Origin: Bradyrhizobium uaiense | GTDB lineage: Bacteria; Pseudomonadota; Alphaproteobacteria; Rhizobiales; Xanthobacteraceae | Assembly (NCBI RefSeq): GCF_010811875.1 | Contig: NZ_VKHP01000005.1 | Coordinates: 1 to 64,000, forward strand | Direction of reading: 5' to 3' | Length of the DNA stretch: 64,000 nucleotides | Shown here: piece after piece, positions 50,414-59,388 of the stretch | Numbering within the stretch: position 1 is the stretch's first letter | How the letters are laid out: every line of letters starts with the position of its first letter | Notes under the pieces: model-generated | The model's input: only the letters and a program-made list of their open reading frames with translations | Told to the model about the DNA's origin: nothing | Databases searched by the model: none | Program-made: the position numbers and the translations under genes

Positions 50414-51034
50414 ATGGCCGAACTGAAGAACGTGAGCGGGCTTCATCCGGCGCTGATATTCAAGGACGTGGCGACTGCGGTTATCAGCGACAATCTTGAG
50501 CGCATGCCGGGCGCCACGGGGTTGCGACCCTTTCACCGAGGCGGATCCATGGTCGGCCTCGCTTTCACGATCAGAACTGCCGCCGGCGACAATCGCGCTA
50601 TTCATCAGGCCCTCGAATTGTTTCGCCGGGGGGACGTCCTCGTGATCGACGGCGGGGGCGATACGAGCCGCGCTCTGGTTGGCGAGATCATTGCCGAAAT
50701 CGCGGCACGTCGTGGTGCGGCTGGCATCGTGGTCGATGGTGCGATCCGTGACGCTGGGGCGCTCGGGCGTTCGGATTTTCCCGTTTTTGCACGCGCCGCG
50801 ATTCATCGTGGTCCCTACAAGAATGGGCCTGGCCAGACGAATGTAGCGGTCTCGATCGGCGGCATGGTCGTGCAACCCGGCGACATCGTCGTCGGTGACG
50901 AAGATGGCGTCGTCGCATTCCCACCCTCAATGGCCGAGGATCTCATCCGCTCCGTCAAAGAGCAGGAGGCCAAGGAAGATGCGATTCTGAGGAGCGTCCG
51001 CGATGGCACGTACAAGGGAGCGTACGCGAAGTAG
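50414..51034 (+). CDS. RraA-family aldolase/decarboxylase-like protein (cluster A)
   Basis: A 206-residue RraA-fold protein with the active-site loop VDGAIRDAGALGRSDFPVFA (the Arg and Asp of IRDAG bind substrate and Mg) and HRGPYKNGPG. The fold includes 4-hydroxy-4-methyl-2-oxoglutarate / 4-carboxy-4-hydroxy-2-oxoadipate aldolases, oxaloacetate decarboxylases and the RNase E inhibitor RraA. In this catabolic setting an aldolase or decarboxylase role fits best. GGGGGAGG before ATG 50414 is a strong ribosome site. First gene of cluster A; its counterpart in cluster B is at 57739-58416. Confidence 0.9.
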   Translation: MAELKNVSGLHPALIFKDVATAVISDNLERMPGATGLRPFHRGGSMVGLAFTIRTAAGDNRAIHQALELFRRGDVLVIDGGGDTSRALVGEIIAEIAARRGAAGIVVDGAIRDAGALGRSDFPVFARAAIHRGPYKNGPGQTNVAVSIGGMVVQPGDIVVGDEDGVVAFPPSMAEDLIRSVKEQEAKEDAILRSVRDGTYKGAYAK

Positions 51035-51070
51035 CGCCTTAGAAGATTTTAGATCGAGGAGGATAATCTG

Positions 51071-51967
51071 TTGGACAAGGTTCAAGTCAGGCTTGGCCTC
51101 GTGGGATATGGTGAGATCGGCAGCACGCTCGGGGCGGGTCTGCGTCATGCCGGGCTTCAAGTCGTTCATGCCTACGACAAGTATGCGTTCGATGGCCCGT
51201 TTGCCTCCCTGATCCAGCGCCGCGCCGCCGAAGCCGGCGTTACGCTCGTCCGGTCGAATCGTGAACTCAGCGAGTCGGCGGACCTTATCATCAGCGTGAC
51301 GCCCGGATCGGCTTCGCTTGAAAGTGTTGCGGCCTTCGTGGGCTGCCTGGGGGCGCAACATACCTTCGTCGACTTCGCGTCGGCCACGCCGAAGATCAAG
51401 GTCTCGGTCGCTGATACTCTCGCATCAAGTGGAGCGCTGCTTGGGGATGCGTCCATCGAGGGGACGCCCAAGAACGGCTACGCAATGCCTATCTTGTCGA
51501 GCGGGCCAGCCGGCGAGCGCGTCCGTGACCTGCTCAATCCCTGGGGCATGAACATCACGTTCGTAGGGAGCGAACTGGGGCGGGCGTCGGGGATCAAGAT
51601 CTTGCGCTCCGTCTTGCTCAAGGGGATCGAGGCGCTGACCGACGAGATGATGCTGGCCGCCCGCCATTACGGTGTGGACGACGTGGTGCTGGCTTCGGCC
51701 TGCAAGACGTTAGCGCGGCCTTGGATGGACACCGTCGAGAGTCTGATCCCATCGGGCGTGATCCACGCGAAACGCCGCGCTGAGGAACTGGAGATGTCGG
51801 CCGAAGCGGTCGCGGACGCAGGTATCGAACCCGTTATGGCGCGCGCTATCGTCGCCCGCCTTCGTTGGAAGCAGGGACTGGGGCTCAAGGAGCATTTTCA
51901 GGGCGTCGAGCCCGCCGACCACAAGGCGGCAATTGACGCCATGCTTGCGAGGCTGCCGCCACATTGA
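51071..51967 (+). CDS. 6PGDH-like NAD(P)-dependent dehydrogenase with DUF1932 (cluster A)
   Basis: A 298-residue beta-hydroxyacid-dehydrogenase-like protein: Rossmann fold with GLVGYGEIGSTLG, then a C-terminal DUF1932-type helical domain with SGIKILRSVLLKGIEALTDE. The start is TTG 51071, supported by GAGGAGG with a normal spacer. It should oxidise a hydroxy acid or reduce an oxo acid with NAD(P). It is very similar to the cluster B enzyme (60735-61649) along its full length, for example TVESLxPSGVIHAKRRAEE in both. Second gene of cluster A. Confidence 0.9.
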   Translation: MDKVQVRLGLVGYGEIGSTLGAGLRHAGLQVVHAYDKYAFDGPFASLIQRRAAEAGVTLVRSNRELSESADLIISVTPGSASLESVAAFVGCLGAQHTFVDFASATPKIKVSVADTLASSGALLGDASIEGTPKNGYAMPILSSGPAGERVRDLLNPWGMNITFVGSELGRASGIKILRSVLLKGIEALTDEMMLAARHYGVDDVVLASACKTLARPWMDTVESLIPSGVIHAKRRAEELEMSAEAVADAGIEPVMARAIVARLRWKQGLGLKEHFQGVEPADHKAAIDAMLARLPPH

Positions 51968-52031
51968 ACGCCGGCCGGCAGGGCCGGCCCGTCCAAAACA
52001 ACAAGAGTTCAAATCCAGGGAGAGATACATC

Positions 52032-53018
52032 ATGACGCTATCGAGACGCCATTTGCTCGCAGCCGGGTTGTCCGCGCCGCTTATCGTCCGTTCGAATTTC
52101 GCGAGGGCGGCACAGCACACATTGAAGATGGTCTATCCCGACACGCCGTCGCACCCGTTCATGGGAGTTGCGCTGCGCTTCGCCGACAAGGTCAAGGAAA
52201 AGACAGATGGGGGCGTCGAGATTCAAGTCTATACGACCGGACAACTTGGGTCGCAGGTCAACATGTTGACCGGCATGCAGACCGGCATCGTCGACCTTTG
52301 CTGTCACACGTCGGGCTTCATCCAGACGCTCTACCCGAAGTTCATGGTCGTCGACCTCCCGTTCCTGTTCAAAGATGCGGCGTCGGCGGAGCGCATGCTT
52401 GACGGGCAGATCGGCCCCAAGTTGCTGGAGGAGCTGCCCGCAAAGGGCATCTATGGCCTTTCATATGCCCATTTCGGCTGGCGCGTGACATCGACGACAG
52501 GTCGCGCCGTGGCGACGCCTTCCGAAGCGAAAGGAATGAAAATCCGCGTTCAGCCCGGCGCGATCTACGCAGCGATGTTCAATACGCTCGGCGCCAACCC
52601 CGTCCAGGTTGACCTCTCCGAGGTGTACCTTGCGCTCTCCCAAGGTGCCATCGAAGCCATCGAAACGCCCATGATTTCAATGGCTGCATCGAAGCACGAT
52701 GAGGTCATCAAAGTCATCACGAAGACTAACCACGTCTATAACCCGGGCGTGATGATGGCGAGCAAGCGCAAGCTCGACGGCCTTGCCACGAAGTACCAGC
52801 AGGCCATACGCGAGGCGGCGCACGACATGACGGCGGATGCGCGTGCCACCATCGCTAAAGCCAGCGAGGACACCGAGGCGCGGTTTGTCAAGCAGGGGAT
52901 CAAGATCCAGGGCGCCGACCGCACGGCCTACCGCGCGGCCCTGCAGCCCGTTTACGACCAGTTCCGTCCGACTATCGGAGCGGAGTTGATGGACGCCGTC
53001 ATGAGTCAGGCCGGTTGA
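52032..53018 (+). CDS. TRAP transporter solute-binding protein (DctP family)
   Basis: A 328-residue periplasmic receptor. The signal has twin arginines (TLSRRHLLAAGLSAPLIV, cleavage near ARA). DctP features: HPFMGVALRFADKVKEKTDG, FNTLGANPVQVDLSEVYLAL with the region that contacts the ligand carboxylate. TRAP receptors bind organic acids and pass them to DctQM. GGGAGAG precedes ATG 52032. The fused DctQM permease gene follows after 10 bases, so this is a complete transporter. The pathway genes on either side suggest it imports the cluster A substrate. Confidence 0.93.
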   Translation: MTLSRRHLLAAGLSAPLIVRSNFARAAQHTLKMVYPDTPSHPFMGVALRFADKVKEKTDGGVEIQVYTTGQLGSQVNMLTGMQTGIVDLCCHTSGFIQTLYPKFMVVDLPFLFKDAASAERMLDGQIGPKLLEELPAKGIYGLSYAHFGWRVTSTTGRAVATPSEAKGMKIRVQPGAIYAAMFNTLGANPVQVDLSEVYLALSQGAIEAIETPMISMAASKHDEVIKVITKTNHVYNPGVMMASKRKLDGLATKYQQAIREAAHDMTADARATIAKASEDTEARFVKQGIKIQGADRTAYRAALQPVYDQFRPTIGAELMDAVMSQAG

Positions 53019-53028
53019 GGGGCAACCC

Positions 53029-54960
53029 ATGTCGGAAGCGAGCGCCATTGAGTTGGCCGACGAGGTTCATCTCGGGTTGAGGCCGCCGGTCGATCTTCCG
53101 CCAGAGCGCGGTGCGCTCGTGCGCGGGTACGGTCAAATGATGTCCGCGATCGACACAGCGGCGCGCGTGGGGCTGTTCTCCGTATTGGTCGGCGAACTCG
53201 GGCTCATCTTGGTGGAGGTCGCCCAAAGAGGGCTGAGCGGTCACTCGTTCCTGTGGGCCGAGGAGGTCTCGCGCCTCGCCCTTCTGACGATTGCGTTCGT
53301 CGGCGGCGCCCTGGCCTATCGCGGCCACCACCACACAGCCGTAGCGCTCGTGACTGACATGCTACCACTCGCCGCCCGGCGCGCAGCCTTGGCAACCATC
53401 GACGTTACCATTCTCGTCGTTGCGGTAGTCTCGTTCCTCGCTGCGATCGACCTGCTCGAGATCAACGCGCAGTCGATCATGCCAATGTTGCAGTGGAACC
53501 TCGGTCTCACGGTCGTGCCGTTCATTGCCGGGATGGTCCTCGTGGGCCTTTTCGCTGTCGAACGTCTCCTGAAAGTCCACAGGGTGCTCCCGATCCTCCA
53601 CGGCTGCGTCGTTCTCGGCGTGGTCGGAGCGCTCCTGTCGACCATGCGCGTTGTGCCCGGGATGCAGCTGGGGACCGGATCCGGTCTCGTGTTGATGCTG
53701 CTCTTTTTCTTCGGGGCAATCCTCTTCGGCTTGCCAGTCTCGTTCTCGATGCTCGCCGGATCGATCCTGTTCCTGCTCGCGACCGATCTCGCCCCCATTG
53801 TCGCTATTGCCCAGAACACCATCGACGGCTCGGGCCATTTCATCCTTCTCACACTGCCGTTCTTCATCTGGGCCGGAATGGTCATGGAAAAAGGCGGCAT
53901 TAGCCGGCGGCTCGTGGCGCTCGCAATGGCGCTGGTCGGTCACTTCCGCGGCGGCCTGCTGCAGGTTGTCGTAATGACCACCTATCTCGTTTCCGGAGTC
54001 TCCGGATCGAAGATCGCAGACGTGGTAGCGGTCGGATCGGTCATGCGGGAAGAACTCGAACGCAAAGGTTACCGCCTGAAGGATGGAGCGGCCGTCCTGT
54101 CAGCCTCCGCGGCGATGTCGGAGACGATTCCCCCCAGCATTGCCATGCTGGTCCTCGGGTCGGTCGTTCCGGTTTCGATTGGCGCGATGTTCATCGCCGG
54201 GCTTCTTCCGGCCGCGGTCCTGGCCGTGATCCTGATGATACTTGTGTATGTCATGTCGGTGCGCAATCCGACGGCGAGTGTTCGGCAAGCCACGCGCAAG
54301 GAGATCGGCCAATCGGCCCGCGGAGCCGTGCTCCCGTTGATGATGCCCGCCATTCTCGTCGTTGGCATCAAATTCGGCGTGGCGACACCCACCGAAGTTT
54401 CGTCCGTAGCCGTCCTGTACGGCATCCTACTCTGCATGCTGGTTTATCGCTCCATCGGCTGGCGGACCTTCGTGACGGTCGCGACCGAATGCGCGGTGAT
54501 GTCTGGAATGGTCCTCTTCATCATTGCAGCGGCCGGCTCATTTGCGTGGATCATGGCAGCGGGAAATCTGCCGCAATACCTGGCCTCGATGCTCCATGCG
54601 GTCGGCGACAACCGCTATTTCTTCCTCGCCGGGTCCATCGTCATCCTGGTCATCGTGGGCTCCCTCCTCGAAGGGCTGCCCGCGCTCATCATTCTCGGCC
54701 CGATCCTGTACCCGATGGCGACCCAGCTCGGCATCGACGGTGTTCACTACGCGATGGTGCTCCTGCTCTCGATGGGTGTCGGCATCTTCATGCCGCCGCT
54801 TGGGATCGGCTTTTACGTGGCCTGCTCTGTCATGGGTACGAGCGTGGAGGACGCCTCGAAGGCAATCGCCCCCTACATCCTCGCTCTCCTCCTGGGCATC
54901 ATGTCCGTAGCGGCGTTCCCGATCTTCTCGCTCGCGCTGCTACACGTGTTCGGACGCTGA
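53029..54960 (+). CDS. fused TRAP transporter permease (DctQ-DctM)
   Basis: A 643-residue membrane protein. The first 190 residues are a DctQ-type four-helix small subunit (LWAEEVSRLALLTIAFVGGA), the remainder a DctM-type large subunit (LPFFIWAGMVMEKGGISRRL, SETIPPSIAMLVLGSVVP, GVGIFMPPLGIGFYVACSVM). In many TRAP systems these are separate proteins. ATG 53029 follows GAGGGG. It uses a sodium or proton gradient to import the acid bound by the DctP gene upstream. The amidohydrolase gene follows after only seven bases. Confidence 0.93.
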   Translation: MSEASAIELADEVHLGLRPPVDLPPERGALVRGYGQMMSAIDTAARVGLFSVLVGELGLILVEVAQRGLSGHSFLWAEEVSRLALLTIAFVGGALAYRGHHHTAVALVTDMLPLAARRAALATIDVTILVVAVVSFLAAIDLLEINAQSIMPMLQWNLGLTVVPFIAGMVLVGLFAVERLLKVHRVLPILHGCVVLGVVGALLSTMRVVPGMQLGTGSGLVLMLLFFFGAILFGLPVSFSMLAGSILFLLATDLAPIVAIAQNTIDGSGHFILLTLPFFIWAGMVMEKGGISRRLVALAMALVGHFRGGLLQVVVMTTYLVSGVSGSKIADVVAVGSVMREELERKGYRLKDGAAVLSASAAMSETIPPSIAMLVLGSVVPVSIGAMFIAGLLPAAVLAVILMILVYVMSVRNPTASVRQATRKEIGQSARGAVLPLMMPAILVVGIKFGVATPTEVSSVAVLYGILLCMLVYRSIGWRTFVTVATECAVMSGMVLFIIAAAGSFAWIMAAGNLPQYLASMLHAVGDNRYFFLAGSIVILVIVGSLLEGLPALIILGPILYPMATQLGIDGVHYAMVLLLSMGVGIFMPPLGIGFYVACSVMGTSVEDASKAIAPYILALLLGIMSVAAFPIFSLALLHVFGR

Positions 54961-54967
54961 AGCCTCA

Positions 54968-55801
54968 ATGAAGGAAAGCCCGAAAGCACGTATCATGGCC
55001 AGTTTTGCCGGCGCGGCCGATTGCCACTTCCACATTATGGACGCAGCCTTTCCCACCGTGCCGAATGCAGTCGTCAGCAACATGACCGCATCCGTGGACC
55101 AGTATCGCGTGTTTGCGGCCGAGAGGGGCACAACGCGCGGCATCGTGGTGCAGCCGTCTCTCTACGGTACGGACAACCGGCACACGCTGGGCGCCGTCGC
55201 TGCGCTAGGCTCCGGCTACCGCGCGGTGGTGGTAATCAACGATCGTCTCGCGTATGACCAGATTTGCGGACTGCATGTGCAAGGTGCACGGGGCGTTCGG
55301 TTCAATCAGGTCCAGGTCGGCAGCACCACCATGGATATGATGCCGAAGGTCGCACAGGCAATCGCACACCTCGGATGGCACCTCCAGTTGCACATGAAGG
55401 CGAGCGAACTCGTGCGGCACGAGGCGATGCTCAGCGATTTGCCGGTGCCACTCGTCATCGACCATTGCGGACGGGTTAACCCCGGCGATCCCGCCCGCAC
55501 AGGCCTTGATACGTTGCTGCGCCTTCTCGATAGCGGACGGACCTGGATCAAGCTCTCGGCTCCTTACCTCAACACGAGATCCAGGGCACCGTACTACGAC
55601 GATGCCGTCGCGATCGCGCAGCTTTTCGCCGACACGAACGAAGATCGCGTTCTATGGGGCTCTGATTGGCCGCACGTGACTGAAGCCGACAATCCGCCGG
55701 CTCCCGGGCCCCTCGCCGAGTTCCTCGTATCATGCCTGGGCGATGAAGTCCGGCTTCGCAAGGCGCTCGTGGACAATGCAACGGCCCTCTACGGGTTCTG
55801 A
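54968..55801 (+). CDS. amidohydrolase, 2-pyrone-4,6-dicarboxylate hydrolase-like (cluster A, cytoplasmic)
   Basis: A 277-residue TIM-barrel hydrolase: metal HxH at His20/His22 (DCHFHIMD), VVQPSLYGTDNRHTL, LVIDHCGRVNPGD and VLWGSDWPH with the catalytic Asp. This is the pattern of the LigI/4-sulfomuconolactone hydrolase branch, which opens lactones of dicarboxylic acids. There is no signal peptide, so it is cytoplasmic. A second ATG at 54995 would remove nine residues. Its cluster B counterpart (58444-59388) does carry a signal. Substrate unknown. Confidence 0.9.
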   Translation: MKESPKARIMASFAGAADCHFHIMDAAFPTVPNAVVSNMTASVDQYRVFAAERGTTRGIVVQPSLYGTDNRHTLGAVAALGSGYRAVVVINDRLAYDQICGLHVQGARGVRFNQVQVGSTTMDMMPKVAQAIAHLGWHLQLHMKASELVRHEAMLSDLPVPLVIDHCGRVNPGDPARTGLDTLLRLLDSGRTWIKLSAPYLNTRSRAPYYDDAVAIAQLFADTNEDRVLWGSDWPHVTEADNPPAPGPLAEFLVSCLGDEVRLRKALVDNATALYGF

Positions 55802-55882
55802 GCCGCTCGTCGGCGACGGGATCGCATGGTCCTGAAGATTCACGATGACAGGGATGAAGGTCGACAAAAGGAAGGTCCGACG

Positions 55883-57268
55883 ATGTCGCAAGTGCTGCGG
55901 GCAGACGCCGAGAACAAGGCTCCTGCAAAATCGAACTATCGATGGGTCGTGATGACTCTGATCTTCTTCGTTTACACGATGGCCGCCGCAGACCGCGCGA
56001 ACATCGGCATCGTGCTGCCGTTCGTGAAGAGCGAATTCAACATGACGAACACCGAGGCCGGTGCGATCGTCAGCCTCTTCTTCATCGGCTATTCCGTCGC
56101 CCAGATTCCGGCCGGGTTCGTGGTGAAGCGCTTCGGCGTGCGGATGATCTTCCCGCTCTTCATGATTTTGACGTCGGCTTTTACGGGTCTACTGGGCACC
56201 GCGACGTCGGCTCTGCACATGAAACTCAACCGGCTGGCGCTCGGTCTGGCTGAGGCTCCGCTGCCTGTCGCGATGCTCGCGACCATGAACCACTGGTTTC
56301 CGCCAAAAGAAAAAGGAACAGCGGTCGGCATTTTTCTTTCGGCTGCAAAGTTCGGACCGGTCTTGGTGCCTCCGATCGGTGCCGTCGTGATCGCCTCCCT
56401 GGGCTGGCAATATATCTTTTTTATTTGCGCTGTTCCCGGCATCATATTCTCTGTACTTTGGTACTTCCTCGTCACCAACGATCCGGCGCAAAGTCGCTTT
56501 ACGTCGAGCGCGGAAGTTGGGCACATCCAATCCGCCTCGCCGCCGGCCACTTCGGATGAGGCCGGCGAAATTCCCTTTGCGTCTGGGGACGGGAGGCGTA
56601 AGTTCGGTTGGCTGGACAGGCTCGTCCGTGCCAGGACAGTCCGACCAATCGCCACAGTCTCGGAGACCTTCCGCTCCCCCAATATCTGGGGACTGGCCAT
56701 CGGATATTTGATGATGACGGGCATCATCAATGTCATTCTCGCTTGGCTTCCGACCTATCTGACGACTGTGAAGAAATTCTCGATTCTGAACGTAGGCTTC
56801 GTGGCAGCGGCTCCTTTCGTGGGTGGGGTGCTCGGAAACCTACTTGGCGGTCTGCTCTCCGACCTCGTGTTCGACAAGCGCCGCAAGCCCACCATCGTCA
56901 TCACGGCTCTGTCCAGCGTGTTCATGATGTACGCCCTCATTCATGCGCCGAGCGATCCGCTCCTTCTCGGAGGAGTACTTTTCATGGCGGGGCTACTACT
57001 CAATTTGGGATATTCATCGTTCACGGTCTATCCGGCAGGGCTGACCACCAAGGAGGCTTATCCCCTCGCGGTCTCCGTCGTAAACACCGGTGGCCAGGCT
57101 GGCGGCGCCTTGTTCCCGTTCCTGACCGGCGTGATCCTCGACGCATATAGCTGGGATTCTGTCTTCCTCTTCCTGGCCGCCTCGTCCTTTATCGCCCTCG
57201 TGGTCATGATGTTCGTTGTGGAGCCGGTCGAAGATCCTGCGTCCGGGCAGGCGGCGGCAGGGCGATAA
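55883..57268 (+). CDS. MFS transporter, anion:cation symporter type (cluster A)
   Basis: A 461-residue protein with about 12 membrane helices and the ACS-family pattern: DRANIGIVLPFVKSEFNMTN in loop 1 and GFVVKRFGVRMIFPL in the first conserved loop. A hydrophilic central loop of about 60 residues lies near 56500-56640. Such carriers import organic acids with protons. ATG 55883 is preferred because AAGGAAGG precedes it; 55826 is in frame. Last gene of cluster A, giving that cluster both a TRAP and an MFS carrier. Confidence 0.92.
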   Translation: MSQVLRADAENKAPAKSNYRWVVMTLIFFVYTMAAADRANIGIVLPFVKSEFNMTNTEAGAIVSLFFIGYSVAQIPAGFVVKRFGVRMIFPLFMILTSAFTGLLGTATSALHMKLNRLALGLAEAPLPVAMLATMNHWFPPKEKGTAVGIFLSAAKFGPVLVPPIGAVVIASLGWQYIFFICAVPGIIFSVLWYFLVTNDPAQSRFTSSAEVGHIQSASPPATSDEAGEIPFASGDGRRKFGWLDRLVRARTVRPIATVSETFRSPNIWGLAIGYLMMTGIINVILAWLPTYLTTVKKFSILNVGFVAAAPFVGGVLGNLLGGLLSDLVFDKRRKPTIVITALSSVFMMYALIHAPSDPLLLGGVLFMAGLLLNLGYSSFTVYPAGLTTKEAYPLAVSVVNTGGQAGGALFPFLTGVILDAYSWDSVFLFLAASSFIALVVMMFVVEPVEDPASGQAAAGR

Positions 57269-57738
57269 TGGTTGCGCCAGTCCAAGTGTGCCCATCGCAG
57301 CTACCTGACCCACTCGCGGTCGGCGAGACGTCGCGTCTTCGAGCGCACCAGGTTCATGGCGAACTCAGTTGCAGCGGCAACCCAGCCTGATTGCGCCCAT
57401 GCTCCTCACTTGCTGACGACACCGTCGCGGTGATCGAGGCATGGTGAAAGACGGCGGGACTGTCGCGATCGATACGCCCCCGTACGCCGCGGTCGGCCGT
57501 TCTGCGTAAGCGTTTGAGCACCCGTCGTGCGTGCCGGCATTCAGTCAGTCGATTTCGCGTGGATAGCCCTCGGCCCGCCAGCGCTTTGCTCGATCGAGCA
57601 GCGACCAAGCTACGGTCCGAGTTTACCAGAGAGCATTCCGCACCGAACGGCAGCTCTGGCGATTGCTGTGAAAAGGTCCGGGACGGTAAGGGCGGCGGCT
57701 CGCCAGATTGGTCTGCTCAGGCGATGACGCGAGCAGCT
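57269..57738. other. gap between converging clusters, no gene
   Basis: No convincing frame on either strand. It holds the right copy of the 34-base repeat (57493-57526). The two clusters' last genes end on either side. No clear stem-loop terminator with a T run was found. Confidence 0.45.
57493..57526 (+). repeat. about 34-base repeat, copy right of catabolic cluster A
   Basis: Contains GTTCTGCGTAAG then TTTGAGCACCCGTC; matches 49410-49443 in the same orientation with two one-base indels. See the left copy. Confidence 0.55.
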
Positions 57739-58416
57739 TCAGTCGAGCCCTTCGCATTTCAAATCGCGGAGCTGCTTGTCGACCCAAGACGGGTCGTGCA
57801 TGCCGGCCTGGATGTTGGCGATCTGCTTCTGCTCCGCTTCGAACTTCGCGATCGCCGCCTTGAACACCGCATCGGTTTGATCGAACGGCACGCAGAGCAA
57901 TCCGTCGTCGTCGCCGATGACGAGGTCGCCGGGCTCGATGACCATGCCGTCGATCGCGATCGAGACATTGATTTCGCCGGGGCCGTTCTTGTACGGACCA
58001 CGGTGCGTGATGCCGGCCGCGAAGACTGGAAAGTCCTGGCTTCGGATGTAGCCGGCATCGCGGATCGCGCCGTTGATGATCAGGCCGGCGACGCCGCGCT
58101 TGATCATCTGCATCAGCATCATCTCGCCGGTGATGGCGTTGGTGAGATCACCGCCGGCATCGACCACGATGATGTCGCCGACCTCGGCAAGGGCGATCGC
58201 CTTGTGAACCATCAGATTGTCGCCGGGCGGCGCTTTCACCGTCAAGGCCGGGCCCGCGAGCCCGCCAGCGCGATGCATGGGGCGCAGCCGCGCGCCCCCG
58301 CCCGTCATGCGCGACATGCTATCGCTTACATTTGCCACGGGCAGACGCGCAAAGCGCTCCACCGTACCGGCGTCGACTTTCCGATGCCGCTTCAGAATTC
58401 TGAACCCTGCAGACAT
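57739..58416 (-). CDS. RraA-family aldolase/decarboxylase-like protein (cluster B)
   Basis: A 225-residue RraA-fold protein: INGAIRDAGYIRSQDFPVFA and HRGPYKNGPGEINVSIAIDG parallel the cluster A protein closely. It is about 20 residues longer, with a basic start (FRILKRHRKVDAG) and an extended C-terminus. Start ATG 58416. Last gene of the minus-strand operon, 27 bases after the amidohydrolase gene. Role as for the cluster A protein: an aldolase or decarboxylase on a hydroxy-oxo acid is most likely. Confidence 0.9.
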   Translation of the reverse strand: MSAGFRILKRHRKVDAGTVERFARLPVANVSDSMSRMTGGGARLRPMHRAGGLAGPALTVKAPPGDNLMVHKAIALAEVGDIIVVDAGGDLTNAITGEMMLMQMIKRGVAGLIINGAIRDAGYIRSQDFPVFAAGITHRGPYKNGPGEINVSIAIDGMVIEPGDLVIGDDDGLLCVPFDQTDAVFKAAIAKFEAEQKQIANIQAGMHDPSWVDKQLRDLKCEGLD

Positions 58417-58443
58417 GATGCCCTCTTGGCTAATTGAATGATG

Positions 58444-59388
58444 TTAGAAGCCGAACAGCTCGACGGGATTTTCAACCAGGATGCGCCGACGGGTCCTCTC
58501 GTCCGGCGCCCAGTCGGCCAACAGGTCGACCAGCAGCGCATCATCAGGCTTGCTGTCGCGCTGTGTCGGATGCGGCCAGTCGGTACCCCACAGGATGCGC
58601 TGCGGTGCCGCCTGCACATAGGCCCGCGCAACTTCGCTGGAATCCGCATAGGGTGGCCCGAGCTTGCTGTCCTCATAGGGTCCAGTGACCTTCACCCAGG
58701 TCCGGCCCTCGTCCAGCATGCGTCGCACAGCCGCGAACGCTGGATGACGTACGCCGTCGGGCTGCGGGATACGTCCGAGATGATCGATCACCACCCTGGC
58801 GGGCAGTGCCCGGATGACAGCTTCGTGCGTCGCTATCTGTTCGCCCGTCATCAGGATCTGGACATGCCAGCCGAGCGGATTGATGCGCTTCGCCAGCGTG
58901 TTCAGCATCTCCTGCGTCGTCGTCCCCCATGTCTGCGGCGAGATGAAATTGACGCGGATGGCGCGAACGCCGGCATCGTTCAGCGCACGCAGTTCCAGGT
59001 CTTTCACCTCGGTATCAACGACGGCGACGCCGCGCGAGGCAGCTCCGAGCTGGCTCAGCGCATCGACGAGACACCGATTGTCGATCCCGTAGGTCGACGG
59101 CTGCACCACCACGCTCCGGGTCGTGCCGAGCCGCCGCTGTAGCAAGCGATAGTCCGCCACGGTCGCACCGGGTGGAAAGCCCTGCCGCCAATGCGGCGAT
59201 ACGGGAAATCGCCCGTCATAGATGTGATGGTGGCAGTCGCATGCGTTCGTCGGTACATCGAGTTTCGGCGCGGCAGAGCCGGTACTGTTTGGTACGACTT
59301 GCTCGATCCCCGCCGCCCAAGCGCCGGTGCTACAGGCGAGCATGCCGGCGATGACGCCACGGCGTGTGATCGATGTGCATGCGCTCAT
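58444..59388 (-). CDS. exported amidohydrolase, 2-pyrone-4,6-dicarboxylate hydrolase-like (cluster B)
   Basis: A 314-residue TIM-barrel hydrolase related to the cluster A protein: metal HxH in ACDCHHHIYDGRF, VVQPSTYGIDNRCLVDAL, RVVIDHLGRIPQPDG and ILWGTDWPHPTQ. It differs by an N-terminal signal with twin arginines (SITRRGVIAGMLACSTGAWA), so it should act in the periplasm. Its start shares ATGA with the stop of the MFS gene upstream (59385-59388). A periplasmic lactonase would act on the substrate before uptake by the MFS carriers. Confidence 0.9.
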   Translation of the reverse strand: MSACTSITRRGVIAGMLACSTGAWAAGIEQVVPNSTGSAAPKLDVPTNACDCHHHIYDGRFPVSPHWRQGFPPGATVADYRLLQRRLGTTRSVVVQPSTYGIDNRCLVDALSQLGAASRGVAVVDTEVKDLELRALNDAGVRAIRVNFISPQTWGTTTQEMLNTLAKRINPLGWHVQILMTGEQIATHEAVIRALPARVVIDHLGRIPQPDGVRHPAFAAVRRMLDEGRTWVKVTGPYEDSKLGPPYADSSEVARAYVQAAPQRILWGTDWPHPTQRDSKPDDALLVDLLADWAPDERTRRRILVENPVELFGF

